Notes under the pieces: generated by a model
Databases searched by the model: none
What the model saw: only the letters and a program-made list of their open reading frames with translations
What the model was told of the DNA's origin: nothing
NCBI RefSeq assembly: GCF_030719035.1
Contig: NZ_CP132203.1
Location: 5,722,501-5,786,500, forward strand
Reading direction: 5' to 3'
Origin: Hahella sp. HNIBRBA332
Lineage (GTDB): Bacteria; Pseudomonadota; Gammaproteobacteria; Pseudomonadales; Oleiphilaceae
Length of the DNA: 64,000 bases
Made by a program: the position numbers and the translations under genes
Part shown: positions 35,862 to 43,536 of the stretch, in pieces
Position numbering within the stretch: the first letter of the stretch is position 1
Layout of the letters: each line of letters begins with the position of its first letter

Positions 35862-37220
35862 ATGAGTCTGCACATCATCATTCTCGCAGCCGGCCAAGGT
35901 ACGCGAATGAAATCCGAGTTGCCGAAAGTGATGCATTGCGTCGCTGGCAAGCCCCTGGTTCAGCACGTCATCGACACTGCTCGTCGCTTGGAGCCGGAAA
36001 ACATTACTGTCGTATATGGCCACAAAGGCGATGTGGTTCAGGCCGGAGTGTCTGGACCCGGTCTGTTATGGGCGCACCAGGCGGAGCAGCTAGGCACGGG
36101 ACATGCGGTAGCTCAGGGATTGCAGAACTTGTCTGATGATGGTCAGGCGTTGATTCTATATGGCGATGTGCCGCTCACTTCCGCCGCTACATTGAAAAAC
36201 TTTCTCGCCGTCAGCCACGGTAAATTGGGCGTTTTGACCGTGACACTGGACAACCCCGCTGGTTATGGCCGTATCGTCCGCAATGAGGCTGGGTCGGTGG
36301 TCGCCATTGTTGAGCAGAAAGATGCGACTGAAGAGCAGAAGGCAATCAATGAAATTAACACTGGCATCATGGCTGTGCCGGCCAGTCGATTGAAAGAGTG
36401 GTTACCCAAGCTTTCCAATAGTAACGCTCAAGGTGAATATTATCTGACGGACATCGTCGCGCTAGCGGTTGAAAGCGGCGTAGACATCGTCACTGCGCAG
36501 CCAGGCTTCCTCCATGAAGTTGAAGGCGTTAATAACAGGATTCAGTTGGCCGCACTGGAGCGAGCATACCAACAACAGGTAGCCGAAGAGTTGATGCTGG
36601 CCGGTGCGACCTTGCGCGATCCCGCCCGTGTTGACGTGCGCGGCGTGCTTAATGTCGGCCGTGACGTGGAAATTGACGTGAATGCCGTCTTCGAAGGCGA
36701 CGTCACTCTGGGAGACAGGGTTAAAATCGGTCCGAATTGCGTGATACGAAATGCGGTCATCGCTAATGACGTAACGATTGAAGCTAGCAGTATTATAGAA
36801 GACGCTCGTATTGACGCTTTCGCCACGGTTGGACCGTTTGCGCGACTGCGCCCAGGCTCTCATTTGTTTGAGAAGGCCAAAGTCGGCAACTTTGTAGAGA
36901 TCAAGAAAGCGGATATCGGTCCTGGCAGCAAGGTGAATCACCTCAGCTATGTCGGCGATGCTACGGTAGGCTCCAACGTCAACATTGGCGCTGGAACCAT
37001 CACCTGTAACTATGACGGCGCCAATAAGTTTAAGACGCTTATAGAGGACGATGTTTTCGTTGGCTCCAATACCGCTCTGGTTGCGCCAGTGACATTGGGT
37101 AAAGGGGCGACGATTGGAGCTGGTTCTACCGTCACCAAGGATGTATCCGACAAGCAGCTCGCCGTCGCCCGCGCGCAGCAGCGCAATATCGATGGCTGGA
37201 CGCGGCCGGTGAAGAAGTAG
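35862..37220 (+). CDS. glmU: Bifunctional GlcNAc-1-P uridyltransferase / GlcN-1-P acetyltransferase
   Basis: GlmU makes UDP-GlcNAc for peptidoglycan and lipopolysaccharide. The N-terminal pyrophosphorylase has 'LAAGQGTRMKSELPKVMH' and 'LYGDVPLT'. The C-terminal acetyltransferase is a left-handed beta-helix ending with 'NYDGANKFKTLIEDDVFVGSNTALVAPV'. The 452-residue length is typical. It lies between atpC and glmS, as in many gammaproteobacteria. Confidence 0.97.
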   Translation: MSLHIIILAAGQGTRMKSELPKVMHCVAGKPLVQHVIDTARRLEPENITVVYGHKGDVVQAGVSGPGLLWAHQAEQLGTGHAVAQGLQNLSDDGQALILYGDVPLTSAATLKNFLAVSHGKLGVLTVTLDNPAGYGRIVRNEAGSVVAIVEQKDATEEQKAINEINTGIMAVPASRLKEWLPKLSNSNAQGEYYLTDIVALAVESGVDIVTAQPGFLHEVEGVNNRIQLAALERAYQQQVAEELMLAGATLRDPARVDVRGVLNVGRDVEIDVNAVFEGDVTLGDRVKIGPNCVIRNAVIANDVTIEASSIIEDARIDAFATVGPFARLRPGSHLFEKAKVGNFVEIKKADIGPGSKVNHLSYVGDATVGSNVNIGAGTITCNYDGANKFKTLIEDDVFVGSNTALVAPVTLGKGATIGAGSTVTKDVSDKQLAVARAQQRNIDGWTRPVKK

Positions 37221-37241
37221 CCCGAGCACAAATAACGTTAA

Positions 37242-37264
37242 GCGAGGCGTTGTAGCCTCGTTTT
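37242..37264 (+). terminator. Intrinsic terminator after glmU
   Basis: CGAGGC (37243-37248) pairs with GCCTCG (37255-37260) and is followed by TTTT. The T tract is short, so readthrough into glmS is possible. Confidence 0.7.
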
Positions 37265-37331
37265 CTAAAAAAACATAAAACGTACTAAGATTCGTTTATT
37301 GAGTTAATCCAATCCGAAACAAGGAAAACAT

Positions 37332-39167
37332 ATGTGTGGCATAGTTGGGGCGATTGCCCAGCGGGATGTCTCCGCGATCCTGCTAGAAGGCCTGAAACGT
37401 CTTGAATACCGCGGATATGATTCCGCAGGTATGGCCGTTGTAGAAGCGGCGAATAAAATCCAGCGTCAGCGTGAAGTGGGTAAAGTCGCCGCGCTGGAAG
37501 AAGCCATCACCAAATATCCTTTGCCAGGACGCACGGGTATTGCGCATACCCGTTGGGCGACTCACGGCAAGCCCAGCGTCACCAACGCTCACCCACACAT
37601 GTCAGGTGAAAATCTCGCCATCGTTCATAACGGCATCATTGAGAACTATGAAGCCCTGCGCCAGGACCTGCGCGATAAAGGCTATGAGTTCACCTCCGAG
37701 ACGGATACGGAAGTCGTCGCCCACCTGATCGACAGCATGTATCAGGAAACTGGCGATATGCTGCAGGCGTTCAGAAAGACGATTGCGCAACTGCACGGCG
37801 CCTATGCGTTGGCGGTGGTGCACTCCTCAGAACCCAATCGTATCCTGGCGGCTCGCGAAGGCAGTCCTCTGGTGGTTGGAGTGGGTATCGGCGAAAGCTT
37901 CCTGGCTTCCGACGCTCTGGCGTTGTTGCAAGTGACGGATCGCTTTATTTATCTCGAAGAAGGCGATATCACCGAAGTTACCCTGGAAAAGATCACTATC
38001 TGGGACGGCTCAAGCGCCAAGGTAGAGCGCCCGGTTGTGCGTTTTGAGCACGGCGGACTTGATAGCGTGGAAAAAGGCGAATACCGCCACTACATGCTGA
38101 AAGAAATCTACGAGCAACCCAAAGTAATCAAAGCCACTCTGGAAGGCCGCATCAGCGGAGACCACATTCTTGAGCAGGTATTGGGCGCGGACGCCGCTAA
38201 TGTTTTCGATGGCGTAGGCTCTGTACAGATCGTTGCGTGCGGCACCAGCTATCACTCAGGCCTTGTCGCCAGATACTGGATCGAAGAACTGGTCGGCATT
38301 CCCTGCCAGGTTGAAGTCGCCAGTGAGTATCGTTATCGCAAACATGTCGTGCAGCCGGACATGCTGTTTGTCACCATCTCTCAGTCTGGTGAAACTGCTG
38401 ACACGCTGGCTGCGTTACGTCAGGCTAAAAAGGCTGGCTTCAAATCTGCGCTGGCGATTTGTAACGTGCCCGGCAGCTCCCTGGTGCGCGAATCCGACCT
38501 GACCGTAATGACCCAGGCTGGCCCTGAAATTGGCGTCGCTTCAACCAAGGCGTTCACCACTCAGCTGGTTGCTCTGTTGATTCTTACGATCGCCCTGGGC
38601 AGACGTCATGGTCTGACTAAAGAGAAAGAAGCGGAGTTGGTGGAAGGCCTCAAAGCACTGCCAGATCTGATTCAGAAAGTGCTGGATCTGGACGACGTCA
38701 TCAACAAAACCTCAGAAGCTTTCGCAGAGAAACACCATTCCTTGTTCCTAGGCCGCGGCTCCATGTATCCCGTCGCAATGGAAGGGGCTCTGAAGCTGAA
38801 GGAGATCTCTTATATCCACGCCGAAGCCTATCCTGCGGGTGAGCTGAAACACGGTCCTTTGGCGCTTGTGGACAAAGATATGCCGGTTATCACCGTCGCT
38901 CCTAACAACGAGCTGCTGGAGAAATTGAAGTCTAACCTGCAGGAAGTTCGCGCCCGTGGCGGTGAACTATATGTCTTTGCGGATGCGGAAGTGGCGCTGG
39001 AAGAAGAACCCGGCGTGCATGTCATCCCCATCCCCGCCGTTCACGACATCCTGGCGCCCATCGTCTACACCGTACCGTTGCAGTTGCTGTCCTACCACGT
39101 CGCCGTACTCAAAGGCACCGACGTAGACCAGCCGCGAAATCTGGCGAAGAGCGTCACGGTGGAGTAG
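37332..39167 (+). CDS. glmS: Glutamine-fructose-6-phosphate aminotransferase (isomerizing)
   Basis: GlmS makes glucosamine-6-phosphate, the first step of amino-sugar synthesis. The 611-residue protein has the N-terminal nucleophile Cys2 (MCGIVGA) and the glutaminase 'GIAHTRWATHGKP'. Two SIS domains follow ('SQSGETADTLAALRQAKKAG', 'GRGSMYPVAMEGALKLKEISYIHAEAYPAGELKHGP'). It ends in the conserved 'VDQPRNLAKSVTVE'. The DNA coding for this last peptide is the recognition site of TnsD in Tn7-type elements, which insert just downstream. A candidate insertion is seen here 25 nt after the stop. Confidence 0.98.
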   Translation: MCGIVGAIAQRDVSAILLEGLKRLEYRGYDSAGMAVVEAANKIQRQREVGKVAALEEAITKYPLPGRTGIAHTRWATHGKPSVTNAHPHMSGENLAIVHNGIIENYEALRQDLRDKGYEFTSETDTEVVAHLIDSMYQETGDMLQAFRKTIAQLHGAYALAVVHSSEPNRILAAREGSPLVVGVGIGESFLASDALALLQVTDRFIYLEEGDITEVTLEKITIWDGSSAKVERPVVRFEHGGLDSVEKGEYRHYMLKEIYEQPKVIKATLEGRISGDHILEQVLGADAANVFDGVGSVQIVACGTSYHSGLVARYWIEELVGIPCQVEVASEYRYRKHVVQPDMLFVTISQSGETADTLAALRQAKKAGFKSALAICNVPGSSLVRESDLTVMTQAGPEIGVASTKAFTTQLVALLILTIALGRRHGLTKEKEAELVEGLKALPDLIQKVLDLDDVINKTSEAFAEKHHSLFLGRGSMYPVAMEGALKLKEISYIHAEAYPAGELKHGPLALVDKDMPVITVAPNNELLEKLKSNLQEVRARGGELYVFADAEVALEEEPGVHVIPIPAVHDILAPIVYTVPLQLLSYHVAVLKGTDVDQPRNLAKSVTVE

Positions 39168-39192
39168 TAATACTTTCGCGCCTTTAAAAAGC

Positions 39193-39230
39193 TGTTGTAT
39201 TAAAATAAAGTACTATTTTTGAACATATAG
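39193..39230. mobile_element. Candidate right end of a Tn7-like element
   Basis: The segment starts TGTTGTATTAAA and continues ATAAAGTACT...GAACATATAG. It begins 25 nt after the last base of the glmS stop codon, the standard Tn7 insertion point. From memory of the Tn7 right end (a TGT terminus, then after 12 nt ATAAAGT...GAACAAAATAG), spacing and sequence agree closely, with about 19 of 26 positions in the inner part. No tnsABCD gene is in the window, so any element would be a defective or cargo-only remnant. Confidence 0.5.
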
Positions 39231-39300
39231 TTTCACCCTAAGCCAATGTGCGCTAGCTTGAAGGTATCAACTAGGACGTTGGCTTTTTATATGGGTGAAA
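39231..39300 (+). repeat. Long imperfect stem-loop with internal terminator-like hairpin
   Basis: Nested inverted repeats are TTTCACCC (39231-39238)/GGGTGAAA (39293-39300), AGCCAA (39241-39246)/TTGGCT (39279-39284) and an inner CTAG-TTGA/TCAA-CTAG pair. A T5 run follows TTGGCT. It could terminate transcripts coming from glmS, or be a small structured RNA or a palindromic repeat element. Confidence 0.5.
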
Positions 39301-40264
39301 TATTCAAGTGCTTGGCTCAGGCTCAGATCGATAAAAGGCTTAAGGAAGGGCGCGGTCAAGCCCAGCGTTCTGACAACAGGCCTTCATCTATACCAGATAT
39401 GTCTCTTTTTTGAGGCACTCTCACCGCTTACTCGGTAATAAATGCCGAAGTGTGCTTCACATTCTATATGACATAAAGTTAATCGTATTTCCCTCTCTGA
39501 ACTGGTCTCCAAAGTTAATCAATATCTTTCCTTTCGGACTGAGGACACTATCTGTATTGCTGAGGCTTGAGGACTCCTAAGCGGCAAGTTTCAGGAAGTT
39601 CCTCAGGTGGTTAGTTACGGCTCCTTGGTAAATATGGATAATCCGACGCACCCGACGATAGCACCCCAAGGAAAATACAGTACAGACTAAAAGAAAACTT
39701 AAGTCATAAAGCGACTAGTGCTAAGGCGAAACCACTACAACTAGTACTCCAGATGCTGCTTGAAGGTAAAACATGAGGACGAAGACACGCCTTGCTGGTA
39801 CTTGATGGCCCGATTCAGGTTGGAGTATTGCAGGGAGCGATTGTACACCCGAATCTCGATCTTACGGACAGAAACAATCGCTAGAGATAGCGTCAATAGG
39901 ATTCTAAAAGTGGTGTTGAAGTTCTCTCTGAGGTGGCCAGTCCCCATGGAAAACGTCTCAGAGTCCTTCTATACATCACCCAAAATAAAGCCCGACTTGT
40001 CAACATCAGGCAGGAGTTGATGTCTGGATATGGAGGCTGGGGTAGGGTTATAGATGGGACTTGGCGATGTGCAACGGCTGTAATATGTTCAGATTTAGTT
40101 AATCACTAGATATTTATAGAGGACTAAATCTCGGCATGAATATACTTGCATTCATCAGAGCAGTGTAAACGAAATCGAGAAAATGTATGATGATTACACT
40201 ACTTACTTACAATTAAAAAATCTAATCTAATACATCAATACTGGTCAAGTTCAGGCAAAGGACG

Positions 40265-42616
40265 ATGAATTTGTTGGCAAATGGAAATCTACACTTTGAT
40301 GTCAGTACTGGCCTAAAACGCGTGCTAGGTCGGGAGCTCATCACTGATGACGAAGTCGCGATATTCGAACTCGTCAAAAACTCATTCGATGCTGGTGCAG
40401 ACACGGTGCAGCTGTATTTCGGCGATGACAATATTGTTATCGCCGATAACGGCTCTGGCATGTCTTATGAAGATCTTACGAACAAGTGGCTGTTCGTTGC
40501 CTACTCGTCAAAACGTAGCGATCGGCCTGTTGATGACTTCCGTAACATTGCCTCCGAGCGTCGGCACTATGCAGGCAGTAAAGGGATTGGCCGCTTTTCG
40601 TCTGATCGGTTGGGCGAGGAAGTTGTCATACAAAGCCGCCCACGAGGTAAGGCTAAAACGGTCCATCACCTGACTGTCGATTGGGAGCTATTCGAGAAGG
40701 ATGCCAAGGAGCATTTCGAGAACGTCCCAGTCCGGTACAACGAGCAGAGTGTTTTTGAGCTGCCGGCTGAGCTGGATGAGTTCAAGTCGACCCTTAAACA
40801 TGGCACTTCGGTCACTATCCAGCGACTGAGGCGGACATGGTCGCGACAGCGCATCCTGGAGCTTAAGGCGTCGCTGGCAAAACTAATCAATCCTTTTGGT
40901 GAAGAGACTGACGGCTTCGGTATATATATTACTGCACCGTCTGAGGAGGCAGAGGATGAGCGGCTTATTGCCTCTCATGCCGAGGAGGTTCTACCAAAAG
41001 ATCTGGTCAATGGCCAGATTGGCAATTTCATCTTTGCTACATTGCAAGATAAGACGACATTCATTCGGGTAACCATTAATGGTGATGAGTTGTGCACGGC
41101 GCTTACGGATCGTGGTGAGGTTATCTATAGAATTGCTGAGCCTAATCCGTATCAGTATCTCTCATCAGCGGGTTTCAGGTGCGAGATCTACTACCTTAAT
41201 CAGTCAGCGAAGGTTACATTCGCTCGACGTGTTGGCTTGCCGTCAGTTCAGTTCGGGTCGGTTTTTCTCTTTAGAAACGGTTTTCGCGTCTATCCGATCG
41301 GCGAAGACGGAGACGATTGGTTCGGCTTCAGTCGCCGCAAGCAGCAAGGCTATGCTCGCTTTTTGGGTACGCGAGAAGTCATTGGGCGGGTCGACGTTTC
41401 TGGGTCCGATGATGACTTCCAAGAAGTATCGAGCCGTAACCAGGGTCTAATCGAAACACCTGCTGTAGTGCAGTTGCAAAAGGCGGTCATGGATCACTGC
41501 CTGAAGCGTTTGGAAAAATACGTTGTCCCGGTATCTTGGGTCGACAAGCCTGATGCCCTCACTGACGACCTTTCTAGATTAATGACAGATCCTGGGCGTG
41601 CGCGCGTAACAGCAGCGGTCGCCAATCTCGTCGACAATGAGAAGGTACGGCTAATCGAGTACAGCAAGCGGCTTGTCGACTTGATTAACGAACGTTCCAG
41701 CGATTTCGAGAAATCTCTGGTCAGTCTGCGTGCGATCGCCGAAAAAACGGACGATACAGAGATGCTTGATCGGCTCGACGCAGCCGAGCGCCGCTTTGAC
41801 GACTTGAAGAAGTCTGAGGCCGACGCACGCCAAGTCGCCGACAAGGCGCTGGCCGCAGCCGCAGCTGCAAACCGCCGTGCAGAAACGGCCGAGGCGGAGA
41901 TAGAGACTGAGCGGCGGCGTGCGCATTTTCTAGAGTCATTCGTCAACGTAGATTCCGCCACAATCCTGAACCTGCATCATCAGGTGACAATTTATGCCGT
42001 GGACATTGCACAGCAGATAGAAAATTTTTTGACCGAGACTGCCGACAAAACATCGATACCGCGCGACACGGTTCTCAAAACGTTGGAGCAGATGGCCTTC
42101 CTCAATAGGAAAGTAATGTCAGTAACGAAGTTCGCGGCGAAAGCGAATTTCAAGCTCGATTCTGAGAAGATTGAGACTGACCTTGCTGCGTTCATCTATG
42201 ACTACATCGAACAGATTGCCCGCACTACGGGCAGTGCTCGGTTGCAGATTGAAGCCGAAAACGCTCACCCCGGTATGAAATTACGCTTCAATCCAATCGA
42301 TGCGTCGATCATTGTTGACAACCTAATCAGTAACGCGAGGAAGGCCAGGGCGTCTCAGATTAAATTTGTTCTTACACAAGAGAACAAGAGCGGTCTTACG
42401 ATCCATGTGAGTGATAACGGGCGTGGTCTGGCTTCAGGCACGAACCGCTCGCGCATTTTCGAGATGGGTTATACGACTACGCTGGGATCAGGCCTCGGTC
42501 TCTATCATGTCCGACAAGCCCTTGGCGAAATGGGGGGCAGTATCGAGCTCGATGAAAGCGTAGAAAAGGGTCTGGGTCTTGTTATCAAGATCGCCATGAA
42601 AGGGAGAAAAGCGTGA
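40265..42616 (+). CDS. Dual-GHKL ATPase: MORC/Hsp90-like domain fused to a histidine-kinase-like module
   Basis: This 783-residue cytoplasmic protein contains two separate GHKL ATP-binding domains. The N-terminal one has Asn39 in ELVKNSFDAGAD, DNGSGM (61-66) and GSKGIGRFS (104-112), as in MORC, Hsp90 and MutL-type ATPases. An FRNGFRVYP/SSRNQGL block typical of prokaryotic MORC-like proteins follows. An Ala/Glu/Arg-rich coiled coil spans about 480-560. A DHp-like helix has His571-His572 in NLHHQV, and the histidine-kinase ATPase domain has DNLISNA (685-691), DNGRGL (717-722) and GSGLGL (741-746). No membrane segment is seen. AAAGGA precedes the ATG. Its stop overlaps the receiver gene's GTG. 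A role as a cytosolic sensor kinase is inferred. Confidence 0.82.
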   Translation: MNLLANGNLHFDVSTGLKRVLGRELITDDEVAIFELVKNSFDAGADTVQLYFGDDNIVIADNGSGMSYEDLTNKWLFVAYSSKRSDRPVDDFRNIASERRHYAGSKGIGRFSSDRLGEEVVIQSRPRGKAKTVHHLTVDWELFEKDAKEHFENVPVRYNEQSVFELPAELDEFKSTLKHGTSVTIQRLRRTWSRQRILELKASLAKLINPFGEETDGFGIYITAPSEEAEDERLIASHAEEVLPKDLVNGQIGNFIFATLQDKTTFIRVTINGDELCTALTDRGEVIYRIAEPNPYQYLSSAGFRCEIYYLNQSAKVTFARRVGLPSVQFGSVFLFRNGFRVYPIGEDGDDWFGFSRRKQQGYARFLGTREVIGRVDVSGSDDDFQEVSSRNQGLIETPAVVQLQKAVMDHCLKRLEKYVVPVSWVDKPDALTDDLSRLMTDPGRARVTAAVANLVDNEKVRLIEYSKRLVDLINERSSDFEKSLVSLRAIAEKTDDTEMLDRLDAAERRFDDLKKSEADARQVADKALAAAAAANRRAETAEAEIETERRRAHFLESFVNVDSATILNLHHQVTIYAVDIAQQIENFLTETADKTSIPRDTVLKTLEQMAFLNRKVMSVTKFAAKANFKLDSEKIETDLAAFIYDYIEQIARTTGSARLQIEAENAHPGMKLRFNPIDASIIVDNLISNARKARASQIKFVLTQENKSGLTIHVSDNGRGLASGTNRSRIFEMGYTTTLGSGLGLYHVRQALGEMGGSIELDESVEKGLGLVIKIAMKGRKA

Positions 42617-43536
42617 GACTAGACTTCAATGTGCTGTGGGTGGATGACCAGCCTGATAGTGTGACTCATCAGATCAAGAGCATTGCGTTGCAGATGGCTA
42701 ACGAGGGGTTTGAGTTCAAGCCTCGTCAGTGCACGACTATCGCTCAAATGGAAGAGGCCATTTCCAATAATGTATTCACGGATGAAGTTGACCTCATCCT
42801 AGTAGATTGGGATCTTGGCAACAATGAGCACGGGGAGGATGCAATCGAGCGTATTCGTCATATCGTTCAGTACAAAGACGTGGTCTTCTATTCCGGACAG
42901 GCAGCGGTTGTAGAGTTACGGCAAAAAGCCTATGAAAAGCAACTAGAAGGGGTCTACTGCGCGGGTCGCGCGGACCTTATCGACGAAGTGATAGGCGTAT
43001 TTGAGTCATTGATCAAGAAGGTCCTCGATCTTGATCATACCCGTGGTATTGTAATGGGGGCCACGAGTGACATCGACCATATGGTTAACACTTGCTTAAC
43101 TTTGGCGCATGACAAGCTCGATGACGCAGGCAGAGAGCAATTTATTAGGGAAGCGATGAAGCGCGTGGATGCGCAAGTCGCGAATATCGTAAAGCAAGGC
43201 AATAAGATTAAGACCGCTCCTAGCGTTGAAGCTCTTTTCAAGGCCCACATGCTTTTTACCTCGGACCATCGCCTTCGCATGCTGGCACAAATTCTGGGCA
43301 TGGACGAATTTACTGAGTATGCAGCTGGAGTGGCGACAGTTACAGGATATCGTGATGGTGTCGTGGGTGAGCGCAATATCCTCGGACATGCGATTCTGGT
43401 GCCCCAGGGAAAACCCAGCACGGTCACTGGTAGTGCTGGCAAGGTCATCGATATAGAGCAGATGCGAGAGCTGCGCAAGTTGATTCTGAACTTACGCGCT
43501 GACTTCCGCGCTCTGCTGGACGCTATGCAGACTTGA
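42613..43536 (+). CDS. Receiver-domain protein paired with the dual-GHKL kinase
   Basis: The 307-residue product starts with a response-regulator receiver fold. Asp11-Asp12 lie in VLWVDDQP, the probable phosphoacceptor Asp65 in LILVDWDLG, and Ser94 in VVFYSGQ. The usual lysine after beta-5 is not obvious; an arginine (Arg119, CAGRADL) stands there. The remaining 180 residues are mostly helical and contain no DNA-binding or enzymatic motif I recognise. The GTG start overlaps the kinase stop (GTGA, 42613-42616), so the two are made together. The 3' end overlaps the convergent methyltransferase gene by 45 nt. Its output is unknown; it may act by binding another protein. Confidence 0.8.
   Translation: MRLDFNVLWVDDQPDSVTHQIKSIALQMANEGFEFKPRQCTTIAQMEEAISNNVFTDEVDLILVDWDLGNNEHGEDAIERIRHIVQYKDVVFYSGQAAVVELRQKAYEKQLEGVYCAGRADLIDEVIGVFESLIKKVLDLDHTRGIVMGATSDIDHMVNTCLTLAHDKLDDAGREQFIREAMKRVDAQVANIVKQGNKIKTAPSVEALFKAHMLFTSDHRLRMLAQILGMDEFTEYAAGVATVTGYRDGVVGERNILGHAILVPQGKPSTVTGSAGKVIDIEQMRELRKLILNLRADFRALLDAMQT

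Larger units (their letters stand above)
39168..40264. other. Gene-poor spacer between glmS and the GHKL/receiver/methyltransferase cassette
   Basis: About 1.1 kb without a convincing gene. It contains a Tn7-end-like segment (39193-39230), a 70-nt stem-loop with a T tract (39231-39300), and the upstream region of the ATPase gene. Reading frames of up to 86 codons occur near 39741-40020 on both strands but resemble nothing I know. It may hold degraded mobile-element DNA, and I cannot name any part of it. Confidence 0.5.

Noticed and set aside
39741..40020. Short frames (68 and 86 codons, opposite strands) between glmS and the cassette
   Set aside because: They overlap each other, lack ribosome sites and resemble no transposase or other family I know.
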